Source: Rhodobacterales bacterium 52_120_T64 | Lineage (GTDB): Bacteria > Pseudomonadota > Alphaproteobacteria > Rhodobacterales > Rhodobacteraceae | Direction: 5' to 3' | Assembly (NCBI GenBank): GCA_002162875.1 | Contig: MABA01000024.1 | Coordinates: 1-64,000 of the forward strand | Length of the DNA stretch: 64,000 nt | Part shown: positions 52,166 through 60,999 of the stretch, one piece after another | Numbering within the stretch: position 1 is the stretch's first letter | Layout: each line of letters opens with the position of its first letter | Made by a program: the position numbers and the translations under genes | The notes under the pieces: generated by a model | The model's input: the letters and a program-made list of their open reading frames with translations, nothing else | Told to the model about the DNA's origin: nothing | Database searches by the model: none

Positions 52166-52755
52166 CCGGTTTTATCTTTGGCGCGTTGATATGCAGACCG
52201 CGAAGTTATGCGTTTCAAGTATTCTCCGACCGGGCCTTCCGGAAGGTCGAATTTGGCCCCCATTGCCCAATTGGCGCAATGCCCCAGAAGCAGATCGGGG
52301 ATGGTAAACGTATCGCCCATCACGAATTCATTGTCGCCCAAACGAGTCTCCAACGTCTTCATAGCGTTGGCAAACTCGTACTTTGCAGTAGGTTTAATGT
52401 CTGGCACGCGTCTTTCTTCGGGATGGATGAACGAGTTTTTGGCGGCCGTCCACAGCGCCCCCTCGATCTCGTCGACGCAAAATTGAGTGAAACTGTCCTG
52501 TTGGGCGCGTTTTATAGTGCCGGCAGGAAACGTCATCTTACCGTGCTTGTCAGCAAGAAATTGAATGATTGCCACTGAATCAATAATCGCTTCGCCGTCA
52601 ACCAAAAGGCAAGGCACTTTACCTGACGGGTTAAAAGCGCGCACTTCTTCGGAGCGCGGCGGAATTAGCACCATCTCGTAATCCAAGCCCATTTCTTCAA
52701 GCGCCCAATATACACGCATGGTGCGGTTTCTTGATGTTCCGATGACTTTATACAT
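52159..52755 (-). CDS. glutathione S-transferase
   Basis: This 198-residue cytosolic GST has an N-terminal thioredoxin fold (MYKVIGTSRNRTMRVYWALE, with NPSGKVPCLLVDGEAIIDSVAII including the Glu/Asp-Ser gamma-glutamyl contact in DSVA) and an all-helical C-terminal domain. It would conjugate or reduce electrophiles with glutathione. The C-terminal half has a Trp-rich patch (ALWTAAKN, CANWAMG). It is ten bases from the holA stop on the same strand, but its function is unrelated to holA. The substrate is unknown. Confidence 0.9.
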   Translation of the reverse strand: MYKVIGTSRNRTMRVYWALEEMGLDYEMVLIPPRSEEVRAFNPSGKVPCLLVDGEAIIDSVAIIQFLADKHGKMTFPAGTIKRAQQDSFTQFCVDEIEGALWTAAKNSFIHPEERRVPDIKPTAKYEFANAMKTLETRLGDNEFVMGDTFTIPDLLLGHCANWAMGAKFDLPEGPVGEYLKRITSRSAYQRAKDKTGY

Positions 52756-52765
52756 AGTGGATTCC

Positions 52766-53797
52766 TTATTTCGGGCGCAGCATTGCGATGCGGATGAAGG
52801 CGCGTTCCATCATTGCCATGGCGGGAACGGGACGCGAAGATCGTAGGGCTAGATCGGTGTCTGTCAATACCTTTATCGCCATCTCTAAGCGTGGCGTTTG
52901 CCACTGGCGCGCTTGGCGTATCATGCGGTCACGCCGCGGTCCGAAAACTGGCGGGCGGGCACGGGAAAGTGCGGCCTCTGGTCCTTGATCCGATGAAGCG
53001 GCGGCGTGAAGTTGGCGAAAATGTCGTGTGGCCCCGATGCAAAGCGTTGTTGGATTAATGCCTTGTCCGGCCAACCTGCGCATTTGTGGGACGATCGCGG
53101 TGAAATTGCCGTCAGCTGCGAAGTTTACCGCGTCGTCCAGCGCCGCCTCGGATGTTAGCGGGGCGCAGGCGATGATATCTTCTGATGTTACAGGTGTGTC
53201 GTCACCAAGTTTATAAAGCGCCAGTTTCTCGATGGTTTGGCGAAAGTCCCCAAGGTCAAGTTGGCGGGACAGATTATCGAGGTCGGTCATGGCCGCCAGG
53301 TCGATGTTCGCGATACCTGACTTTTTTAAAGTTGCTTCGATTTCGTCGCGTGTCGGAGGGTCGGTGTAAATGCCGACGGCAACACAGGAGCCACTTCCCT
53401 CAAACGCTTTGCGAAGGGCAGATCGCGCATTTAGCTGGCCGGCTGTAACCACCATCATTGCATCGCCCGGTAGCCAGTCCTGAATCGCAGCGAGGAAGGT
53501 TTTGGACAGTCCGTCGGTTGCATCCTCCACTAACACAACCCGCTGACCGGGGAAAAAGCCTTGGGCTTTAAGCGCGTCTAGCAATCTTGCAGGGTCTTTG
53601 CGTAACTCGGCACCGCTCATGCGAGTCAGGCGCATCTCGTTTTCACCCTCAGGTCCGACAAGTGTTGCAACCACATCTTGACGCTTAAGTGCAATCCGCA
53701 TGGCGTCTGGCCCAAACAGCAACACACCGGCCTTGGATAGGTCAGGTTTTGCCAAAAATCGGGCAGCATCGCGGGCGTTCAATTTCACGTCAACCAA
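52766..53797 (-). CDS. holA: DNA polymerase III delta subunit
   Basis: This 343-residue clamp-loader subunit opens the beta clamp. It starts with the family pattern [20 protein letters not shown] then VLLFGPDAMRI, and carries the AAA+-like region (VVLVEDATDG) and the C-terminal collar domain (QARQWQTPRLEMAIKVL). It lacks a working Walker A, as expected for delta. It overlaps lptE by 13 bases, in the order leuS-lptE-holA common to alphaproteobacteria. The identification is supported by this synteny more than by motifs. Confidence 0.92.
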   Translation of the reverse strand: MVDVKLNARDAARFLAKPDLSKAGVLLFGPDAMRIALKRQDVVATLVGPEGENEMRLTRMSGAELRKDPARLLDALKAQGFFPGQRVVLVEDATDGLSKTFLAAIQDWLPGDAMMVVTAGQLNARSALRKAFEGSGSCVAVGIYTDPPTRDEIEATLKKSGIANIDLAAMTDLDNLSRQLDLGDFRQTIEKLALYKLGDDTPVTSEDIIACAPLTSEAALDDAVNFAADGNFTAIVPQMRRLAGQGINPTTLCIGATRHFRQLHAAASSDQGPEAALSRARPPVFGPRRDRMIRQARQWQTPRLEMAIKVLTDTDLALRSSRPVPAMAMMERAFIRIAMLRPK

Positions 53798-54279
53798 TCC
53801 TCGGCAGACGTGGCCAGTCGGGTGACGATTTTATCAGCAATTGTGACAGCTATTCGCCGATTGGCATCCTTTTCGGCGATGCGCGTGGCATAGGCAGAGG
53901 CAGTTGCATTATAGGCGGTAAAGGCCGTGACAGTATCCGTGAACACGACACCGCCACCCAGTTGCGAGATTGTGAATTCAGCACTACCTGACAAGTTGTA
54001 GCGCGTGATCGAGCCGTCTTGAGTGATTGCAATACCATCGCTGTCAACGGTTAGCATGACATTAAGTTGATGCGCCGCATTAATCGCGGTGCCAAGCCGC
54101 GACACCAGTTGTTCGCGCAGTTGAAAACCTTCGAGTCCGTCGAATGTGCCAAGGGCAATGCGTCCGTGCATTTTTTCGGCCGCGGAACCCTTGCTGTAAA
54201 TCGGGGTGAACCCGCAAGCCGAAAGGGCCAGCGGGATGGTTGCCAGGGACAGGAACTTGCGGCGGCTAAATAACAACAT
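53785..54279 (-). CDS. lptE: LPS-assembly lipoprotein LptE
   Basis: This 164-residue outer-membrane lipoprotein plugs and assists LptD in inserting lipopolysaccharide. The signal [21 protein letters not shown] ends in lipobox LSAC, then [10 protein letters not shown], the usual LptE opening. The body has the strand-rich pattern with [11 protein letters not shown]. Both ends overlap neighbours (leuS end by 14 bases, holA start by 13), showing coupled translation. An Arg-Arg pair precedes the hydrophobic core, which may be incidental. Confidence 0.9.
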   Translation of the reverse strand: MLLFSRRKFLSLATIPLALSACGFTPIYSKGSAAEKMHGRIALGTFDGLEGFQLREQLVSRLGTAINAAHQLNVMLTVDSDGIAITQDGSITRYNLSGSAEFTISQLGGGVVFTDTVTAFTAYNATASAYATRIAEKDANRRIAVTIADKIVTRLATSAEDWLT

Positions 54280-56812
54280 TGATAATACGACCCGGAACTA
54301 CGATCAGTTTCTTGGGCGCTTTGCCATCAAGCGCCCTGATTACAGCTTCGTCTGCCAGCGCCAGTTTTTCAACCTCGGATTTCGGCAGGTCTTTAGCGAC
54401 CTTGATTTCCGAGCGTCGTTTCCCGTTGATCTGGATTGGCATGGTGATGGTGTCATCAATCAACATCGCAGGGTCAAGGACCGGCCAAGGTGCCGTCGTT
54501 ACCATACCTGTGCCGCCCATCAGCGCCCAAACTTCTTCGGCCAAATGCGGGGTCATTGGTTGCATCAGCTGCGCCATAACTTGCATAGCGGCCTGTTTGT
54601 CAGCCTTACCTGCTTTGGATTTCTGCACGGTGTTCGTGAATTCATACAGTTTGGCGATGGCCTTATTGAATGCAAATCCTTCGATACCTTTGGTCACATC
54701 GTCAATTGCACGGTGTGTGGATTTGGCAAGAACGAGCGCTTCGTCAGCGGGTGCTGCTTGATCCTCGGCACTCTGATCGATTTCATCAGCCATGCGCCAG
54801 ATGCGTTGCAGGTGCTTCCATGCGGCTTCTGCGCCTGCGGCGGTCCATTCCACATCGCGTTCGGGTGGGCTATCGGACATGACAAACCAGCGAGCGGTAT
54901 CGGCGCCGTATTGATCAATGATGTCTTCAGGGTCCACAACGTTTTTCTTGGACTTGGACATTTTGATGATTGGCCCGACGGTTATTTCCTGGCCCGTTGT
55001 GCGCAGGGTTGCACCCTCAGAGGTGCGGATCACATCGGTAGGGTTGTGATAAACAACGCGGTCATTGACTTCGCTAGCATAGAATTCATGCGTGACCATG
55101 CCTTGTGTGAACAAGGCATTAAACGGCTCGACAGCGGACTTAGGCAAATGGCCAGTCTTTTGCATAGCGCGGGCGAAGAAGCGAGAATATAGCAGATGCA
55201 GGATCGCGTGCTCGATTCCGCCGATGTATTGATCGACGTTCATCCAGTACTCGGCCTCAGCCAGATCAGTCGGCGTTTCAGCGTCAGGCGACGTGAAGCG
55301 GGCGTAATACCACGACGAATCCACGAATGTATCCATGGTATCAGTTTCGCGTTGCGCGTCCGCACCACATTTCGGACATTCAACACTGCGCCATGTTTCG
55401 TGGCGGTCCAACGGGTTGCCGGGGCGGTCGAATGACACATCGTCAGGCAACTTAACTGGCAGGTTTTCTTTCCTCTCGGGAACAATCCCGCAGGTGTCGC
55501 AATGGATCACGGGGATCGGACAGCCCCAATAGCGCTGGCGGCTGATGCCCCAGTCGCGCAGGCGATAGTTTGTAACGCCTTTGCCCATATCGCGGGCCTC
55601 GATGCGCGAAATAACCTCGGCTTTGGCGTCGTCAATCGACATCTCGTTCAGGAAATCAGAGTTGATAATTGTACCAGCGTCCGTGAACGCATCGGCCCCG
55701 ATTTCGTAGTTCGAGCCGTCAGCGGAAACCACAGCCTTTACATCCAACCCATATTTACGTGCGAAATCCAGATCGCGTTGGTCATGCGCAGGACAGCCGA
55801 AAATCGCACCCGTGCCATAATCCATCAGGATGAAGTTGGCGATATAGACGGGCATTTGCCAGTCGGGGTCAAACGGGTGTGTTACAGTGATACCGGTATC
55901 GTAACCGCGCTTGTCGGCTTTCTCCATCTCCTCGGCTGACGTACCCATGCGGCGACACTCCGCGTTGAACGCGGCAACCTTCGGATCACTTTCCAACGCT
56001 TTGGCCAGCGGATGATCCGCTGAAATCGCGGCGAAACTGGCACCGAACAACGTGTCGGGGCGTGTGGTATACACCTCCAACTCGTCAAAACCGTCAGGCC
56101 CACCATTCATATCAAAGCTGAACTGCAAACCCTGCGATTTCCCGATCCAGTTCTTCTGCATCGTGCGAACTTTTTCGGGCCATTCACCCAGATTGTCCAA
56201 AGCGTCCAGCAATTCATCAGAATATTCGGAAATCTTGAAGAACCACTGCGTCAGCTCTTTGCGTTCCACCGGCGCGTTCGAACGCCAACCCTTGCCATCA
56301 ATCACCTGCTCATTCGCCAAAACGGTCATATCAACCGGATCCCAGTTCACGACAGCATTCTTGCGGTAAATCAGACCGGCATCCAGCATGTCGATAAACA
56401 TGGCCTGCTGTTTGCCATAGTATTCAGGATCACAGGTGGCGAATTCGCGGCTCCAGTCCAAACTGAAACCAAGCGGTTTCATCTGTTCCTTCATGTCAGC
56501 GATATTCTTATACGTCCACGTGCCGGGGTGGGTGTTATGCTCCATCGCGGCGTTTTCCGCTGGCATACCGAAGGCGTCCCAGCCCATCGGGTGTAATACG
56601 TTAAATCCACGCGCTGATTTAAACCGCGCTACCACGTCGCCCATTGTATAGTTGCGAACGTGGCCGATATGAATGCGGCCTGACGGGTACGGGAACATTT
56701 CCAATACATAGTACTTTTCAAGCGAATCGTCGCGTTTTGCCTTGAAAACTTGAGCTTCGTCCCAGGCTTTTTGCCATTTCGGTTCAGTTACGCGCGCGTT
56801 ATATCGTGACAC
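54266..56812 (-). CDS. leuS: leucyl-tRNA synthetase
   Basis: This 848-residue class I synthetase charges tRNA-Leu. It has the HIGH signature in [15 protein letters not shown], a CP1 editing domain (about residues 225-420, including [12 protein letters not shown] with the editing Thr), KMSKS in [14 protein letters not shown], and a zinc-finger type CDTCG ... CPKCG. The C-terminal domain is complete. It is first in leuS-lptE-holA. The segment upstream (56813-57058) carries no gene on this strand. Confidence 0.97.
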   Translation of the reverse strand: MSRYNARVTEPKWQKAWDEAQVFKAKRDDSLEKYYVLEMFPYPSGRIHIGHVRNYTMGDVVARFKSARGFNVLHPMGWDAFGMPAENAAMEHNTHPGTWTYKNIADMKEQMKPLGFSLDWSREFATCDPEYYGKQQAMFIDMLDAGLIYRKNAVVNWDPVDMTVLANEQVIDGKGWRSNAPVERKELTQWFFKISEYSDELLDALDNLGEWPEKVRTMQKNWIGKSQGLQFSFDMNGGPDGFDELEVYTTRPDTLFGASFAAISADHPLAKALESDPKVAAFNAECRRMGTSAEEMEKADKRGYDTGITVTHPFDPDWQMPVYIANFILMDYGTGAIFGCPAHDQRDLDFARKYGLDVKAVVSADGSNYEIGADAFTDAGTIINSDFLNEMSIDDAKAEVISRIEARDMGKGVTNYRLRDWGISRQRYWGCPIPVIHCDTCGIVPERKENLPVKLPDDVSFDRPGNPLDRHETWRSVECPKCGADAQRETDTMDTFVDSSWYYARFTSPDAETPTDLAEAEYWMNVDQYIGGIEHAILHLLYSRFFARAMQKTGHLPKSAVEPFNALFTQGMVTHEFYASEVNDRVVYHNPTDVIRTSEGATLRTTGQEITVGPIIKMSKSKKNVVDPEDIIDQYGADTARWFVMSDSPPERDVEWTAAGAEAAWKHLQRIWRMADEIDQSAEDQAAPADEALVLAKSTHRAIDDVTKGIEGFAFNKAIAKLYEFTNTVQKSKAGKADKQAAMQVMAQLMQPMTPHLAEEVWALMGGTGMVTTAPWPVLDPAMLIDDTITMPIQINGKRRSEIKVAKDLPKSEVEKLALADEAVIRALDGKAPKKLIVVPGRIINVVI

Positions 56813-56980
56813 AGCCGGCGACTCCCTCTTTAATACTCCGGCCCATGCCGAAATTCGGTTAAGTGCTAAGTATAAGGTCAGGAATGCGGGAACAAGAGGT
56901 ATTGAGTCACCCTAAACGGGCAAGAGTGTGACATCCCTGCATCACCCCGTAGAACAATTATCACGGATTAGTCAGTTTGC

Positions 56981-57009
56981 TTGACCCGAAAGGCACGTTG
57001 GGGGATTAC
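56981..57009 (+). promoter_or_regulatory. sigma-70-like promoter of the porin gene
   Basis: TTGACC (56981-56986) and GATTAC (57004-57009) are separated by 17 bases, the preferred spacing. The distance to the porin start is about 65 bases, leaving a short leader. The -10 is imperfect (consensus TATAAT), but the -35 is strong. Confidence 0.6.
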
Positions 57010-57073
57010 ATGTGCACTCCTTGCTGGGCAATCGGCGAAAGGTGATCTTTTAATTTAAATGAGAGAAAAAACG

Positions 57074-58084
57074 ATGAAAAACGTTCTTCTTACTACTACA
57101 GCACTGGTACTCTTTGCTGGCGCAGCAGCTGCTGAAGTATCCTGGTCCGGTGGCGCTGACATCGGTTACAACGATTCAGACGAGTTTGATACTGATCTGT
57201 TCTACGACGCAAACGTGGATCTACTTGGTTCATTTGATCTGGGCGACGGCTATGCCGCAACCATTTCTTACGGGTTTGACCTTGAAGTAGATGAGCTTTC
57301 GAATGACGATAATCCAACAATCGAAATCACTGCCCCATTCGGTTCGCTTAAAGGCGGTGACTTGAACGATAAAGGTGCTTCCGAGTACTTCTATAAAGAC
57401 CGTGACGGCATGTCCGTAGACGTTGAAAACCACGACACTAAGGCTAGATTCGACGTTCGTGCCTTGGCTGAGTTCGGTGCTTTCGGCGTTGCAGTCGGTA
57501 CGCAAGACGCAGACCCTGATACTGGTCTGAACTTCGGTGCTGGCGGAACATTCGGCGACGTTACAGTTGGCTTCGGTTTCGACGATGAAGACAACGCTGG
57601 TGGCCAGCGTACTGCGGTAAGTGCTGACATGGCATTCGGCGCTGCGTCGATTGGCGTTTCCTACGCTTCCATCGACGGTGGTCAGGATTCAACAGGTATT
57701 GCTGTTGGTTACGATGTATCTGCTGACCTTTCGGTTGGTGTATACTACGCTGACAACAGCGTTGACGGCGGCAACTACGGTGGTTCCGTTGACTACGCAA
57801 TGGGCGATCTGACTGTTGGTCTGTACTACGACTTCATCGACGCTGGTGACTATAACCAGTTCGGTATCGACGCTTCGTACGCACTGATGGATAACGTGAC
57901 TCTCTATGTTGGTTACCTTGACCTTGACGGCGAAGTGACTAGCGACGACGACGGCGGCTACGTTGGTGTTGTCTACGCAATCAACGACAACCTATCCGCA
58001 ACAATCTCCTATGCTGAAGGTTACGAAATCTCCGGTCCGGAATTCAGAGATGGCACAACTGTTATGTTGTCTGCATCATTCTAA
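57074..58084 (+). CDS. general porin, outer-membrane beta-barrel
   Basis: This 336-residue protein has a signal peptide (MKNVLLTTTALVLFAGAAAA, cut before EVSWSG) and alternating polar/aromatic strands, many Asp/Gly turns (DSDEFDTDLFYDANVD) and a C-terminal Phe (SASF), the beta-barrel assembly signal. This is the Rhodobacter-type 16-strand porin family, which lets small hydrophilic solutes through the outer membrane. I use the ATG at 57074, not the earlier one five codons upstream. It has its own promoter and terminator, and its strong codon-regular sequence suggests high expression. Confidence 0.93.
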   Translation: MKNVLLTTTALVLFAGAAAAEVSWSGGADIGYNDSDEFDTDLFYDANVDLLGSFDLGDGYAATISYGFDLEVDELSNDDNPTIEITAPFGSLKGGDLNDKGASEYFYKDRDGMSVDVENHDTKARFDVRALAEFGAFGVAVGTQDADPDTGLNFGAGGTFGDVTVGFGFDDEDNAGGQRTAVSADMAFGAASIGVSYASIDGGQDSTGIAVGYDVSADLSVGVYYADNSVDGGNYGGSVDYAMGDLTVGLYYDFIDAGDYNQFGIDASYALMDNVTLYVGYLDLDGEVTSDDDGGYVGVVYAINDNLSATISYAEGYEISGPEFRDGTTVMLSASF

Positions 58085-58111
58085 GCCAACCGGTTTAGTT
58101 TAGAATTAGAG

Positions 58112-58138
58112 AGGGCGGGCCGATTGGCTCGCCCTTTT
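58112..58138 (+). terminator. rho-independent terminator after the porin gene
   Basis: AGGGCGGGCC pairs with GGCTCGCCCT (one G-U pair) across a GATT loop and continues into TTTCTTTT. It lies 28 bases after the stop codon. Confidence 0.9.
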
Positions 58139-58201
58139 CTTTTGTTCTCTTGAATGGCGACGCCGCGCCCTGTAGGCATTCTTTTAAACGGAGGATCGCG
58201 G

Positions 58202-58867
58202 ATGGCGCTTTTAGATATTCAACAACGGATTGCGGCGGCGGAAGTTAAAGCCAATCGAGCTGCCGGCGCGGTTAAACTGATTGCCGTGTCCAAGGTTCAA
58301 CCAGATGCCCGCGTGGCGGATGTGTTGCAGCAGGGGCACCGTCTGTTTGGCGAGAACCGTGTTCAGGAAGCGGCGGGAAAATGGCCGGACTTCCGGTCAG
58401 ATTTTACGGACGTGCAGGTGCATCTGATTGGTCCGCTCCAGACAAATAAGGTGAATCAGGCGCTTGAGCTGTTCGAAGCTATCCATACTTTGGATCGGGA
58501 AAAACTGGCCAAGAAGCTGGCAGACGCGGTTCAAAAGCGTGGAAATTGCCCCGATTTATTCATTCAGGTGAACACTGGCGAAGAACCACAAAAGGCTGGT
58601 GTGTTGCCTGCCGAGGTGGATAATTTTGTGAAAACCTGTCGTGAAACTTATGATCTGCCAATTGCAGGACTGATGGTTATTCCACCAGTTGATGAAGAAC
58701 CTAGTCTGCATTTCGCCCTTTTGGCCAAGATGGCAGCGCGTAATGGCTTGAGCGATTTATCTATGGGAATGAGTAGCGATTTCGAGCGTGCAATTGCGCT
58801 GGGCGCAACGCATGTTCGGGTCGGCTCGGCGATATTCGGTGAGCGCGTAGCTGGCGTTAACCTTTAG
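58202..58867 (+). CDS. yggS: PLP homeostasis protein (YggS/PROSC family)
   Basis: This 221-residue protein adopts the alanine-racemase N-terminal barrel fold and binds pyridoxal phosphate without known catalysis; it keeps PLP and amino-acid pools balanced. Family marks are KLIAVSKVQ (PLP Lys), FGENRVQEA, HLIGPLQTNKVN, LFIQVNTGEEPQKAG and the C-terminal SMGMSSDFERAIALGATHVRVG (two runs), the phosphate site. The start at 58202 (MALLDIQ) is used; the open frame begins earlier without a ribosome site. It is a single gene after the porin terminator. Confidence 0.94.
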   Translation: MALLDIQQRIAAAEVKANRAAGAVKLIAVSKVQPDARVADVLQQGHRLFGENRVQEAAGKWPDFRSDFTDVQVHLIGPLQTNKVNQALELFEAIHTLDREKLAKKLADAVQKRGNCPDLFIQVNTGEEPQKAGVLPAEVDNFVKTCRETYDLPIAGLMVIPPVDEEPSLHFALLAKMAARNGLSDLSMGMSSDFERAIALGATHVRVGSAIFGERVAGVNL

Positions 58868-58883
58868 GGTTGTGGCGAAAATT

Positions 58884-58931
58884 GCGTGTGCACAACCCGT
58901 ACACAATGCGTGCACAACGCGTATGCACAAT
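58884..58931. repeat. four degenerate repeats GCGTGCACAAc
   Basis: Units GCGTGTGCACAAC, CCGTACACAAT, GCGTGCACAAC and GCGTATGCACAAT run head to tail. They are flanked by an imperfect inverted repeat (AAAATTG...CACAATTTT). The array lies in the convergent space between yggS and the Kef-type gene. Its meaning is unknown; a binding array or a transcription-end structure is possible. Confidence 0.5.
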
Positions 58932-59042
58932 TTTGCGGGATGGCCCGTTAACCTTTGGCAAAACCACAGCACGAAGTGAGGTTTGGCCAAAGAGAAGCGC
59001 TTCGTTTTGCGGACCAAACAATGGGTCTGACCGTTAGTCTGA

Positions 59043-60911
59043 TCAAGCCTGCCGTTCAGCCATGATCGCAACAATCTGCGCGGTCAGGTCCGCGTCCACA
59101 TTGTTTCGGGTTTCGCGAACTTTCGCAAGGTAGGCTGTGTTCTCATGGCTAGGCACATCGGGATCATAATGCTCGGCTGCTGATACCATCATATGTCGAT
59201 CGTTGTCGTTGAACACCTTCACGATACGTTCGGCCTGATCGCGCGAGTGGCCCAAGGCCTCGATGGCGGAGCGTCCCATACGAAGGGAGCCGTCATAGGT
59301 GTCTCGAACGATGTCGCGGCATCCTGCGCTCCACAAATCATAAACATGATTCCGGTCAACGGCACGGGCAACGATGTGTACATCCGGATAGTGATGACGC
59401 ACATATTTGACCAATTCAGTGATCTGTTCCTTGCCATCAATCGCGATGACGAAAAGTTTAGCTTCGCTAATACCAGCGGCGTGCAATAGGTCGGGGCGGG
59501 TTGCATCGCCATAATACGCCTGTACGTCAAACACCTTCAGCAATTCCAGCTGTTTGGAACTGAAATCCATCACAGTTGGTGTCAGTCCGCTGCTGCGTAA
59601 CATACGGCTTACGATACCGCCGACACGCCCGTGACCGGCAATGATTATCTCGCTTTTTTCTTCGATAGCATCCATTTCGCGTTCCTCATTGGCGGAAAAG
59701 CGGGGGGCAATGACACGGTCAAAAAGGATAAAGAGTGCTGGCGTCAACAGCATCGATAAAGCAACGATTAGAAGTAGCCTGTCTGCCAAATCTGTCGGTA
59801 TCACGGCGCTCGCGACTGTGAACGACAATAATACAAAGCCGAATTCACCGGCTTGGGCCAGTCCAAGACTAAATAGCCATCTGTCCGATCCACCCAGCTT
59901 AAAAATGACCGAAAGGAAATAGAGAACAGCAACTTTTATACCCATCAGCCCAATTGTTAACGCTACGATGGAACCAAGATTGTCAAACAATAGGACAAAG
60001 TTGATACCCGCACCCACTGTCATAAAGAACAGGCCTAGTAGCAGGCCTTTGAAGGGGTCTATGTCGCTTTCTAGTTCATGTCGATATTCGCTGTTCGCCA
60101 ATACCACGCCCGCCAAAAAAGTACCTAATGCCGGGGATAGGCCGACGAGGGTCATCAACAGCGCAATACCAATCACCATCATCAGTGCCGTGGCGACGAA
60201 CAATTCGCGCAATTTGGCGGCTGCAATAAAGCGGAATATCGGTCCGGTTAGATATGAACCGAAACCGATCACTGCCGCAATTGCTGCCAATGTCACCAAA
60301 GCGGCGCCCCATCCGGGCAGGTCGGCAACCAAGCTTAATGTAGCGCCGTGATCACCTTCACCGTCTTGCGCGCCGTGAGACAATGCTTCGGCCAACTCGG
60401 ACAGTGCTAATAACGGGACCAGTGCCAACATCGGGATGACGGCGATATCTTGAAAGAGCAGGACAGAGAAACTGGATTGCCCACCATCGCTTTTCATCAA
60501 ACCCTTTTCGCCCAGTGTCTGCAAAACAATTGCGGTGGATGACAGTGCCATTACCAAACCGATAGCCAGCGCTACGGACCACACTTGCCCTAAAAGCATC
60601 GCGACGACCATTACTGCACCGGCGGTCAACGCTACCTGACCTCCGCCAAGTCCAATCAACTTTGCACGCATTGACCACAACAGCTTGGGTTCGAGTTCTA
60701 GTCCCACCAGAAACAGCATCATCACAACGCCGAACTCGGCGAAATGTTGGATCGAGACGACATCTACGTGCAGTATCGCGAGTACCGGACTTATGGCTAT
60801 ACCGGCAATCAGATATCCCAACACGGAACCAAGACCCAGTCGTGATGCGATGGGTACGGCGATCACTCCAGCGATCAAAAAGATGAAGGCCAGCAGTAGA
60901 ACATCGGTCAT
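59043..60911 (-). CDS. Kef-type K+/H+ antiporter (CPA2) with TrkA-N domain
   Basis: This 622-residue protein has twelve predicted membrane segments (MTDVLLLAFIFLIAGVIAVP first; the start at 60911 is preferred over one 12 codons upstream) including LFQDIAVIPMLAL, the CPA2 exchange core. A cytosolic Rossmann RCK/TrkA-N domain follows (IIAGHGRVGGIVSRML) with a nucleotide Asp/Glu partner (TVMDFSSKQLELLK). Kef systems release potassium in exchange for protons and protect against electrophiles, controlled by glutathione adducts. No kefG/kefF ancillary gene is adjacent. The tail beyond the RCK domain (about 60 residues) is polar. Confidence 0.93.
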   Translation of the reverse strand: MTDVLLLAFIFLIAGVIAVPIASRLGLGSVLGYLIAGIAISPVLAILHVDVVSIQHFAEFGVVMMLFLVGLELEPKLLWSMRAKLIGLGGGQVALTAGAVMVVAMLLGQVWSVALAIGLVMALSSTAIVLQTLGEKGLMKSDGGQSSFSVLLFQDIAVIPMLALVPLLALSELAEALSHGAQDGEGDHGATLSLVADLPGWGAALVTLAAIAAVIGFGSYLTGPIFRFIAAAKLRELFVATALMMVIGIALLMTLVGLSPALGTFLAGVVLANSEYRHELESDIDPFKGLLLGLFFMTVGAGINFVLLFDNLGSIVALTIGLMGIKVAVLYFLSVIFKLGGSDRWLFSLGLAQAGEFGFVLLSFTVASAVIPTDLADRLLLIVALSMLLTPALFILFDRVIAPRFSANEEREMDAIEEKSEIIIAGHGRVGGIVSRMLRSSGLTPTVMDFSSKQLELLKVFDVQAYYGDATRPDLLHAAGISEAKLFVIAIDGKEQITELVKYVRHHYPDVHIVARAVDRNHVYDLWSAGCRDIVRDTYDGSLRMGRSAIEALGHSRDQAERIVKVFNDNDRHMMVSAAEHYDPDVPSHENTAYLAKVRETRNNVDADLTAQIVAIMAERQA

Positions 60912-60999
60912 TATTGGATTCCCCCCAAGCGTGCTATTTGGAAACACTTGGCGCTGACGCTACTAAAAAGTGCCGGCAAGTGAAAGCACATCGCGTTGG

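Noticed and set aside
54206-55192. 328-codon plus-strand frame inside leuS
   Set aside because: It lies opposite a complete, motif-bearing leuS gene and its product is Cys/His/Phe-rich with no known fold; a mirror of the real gene.
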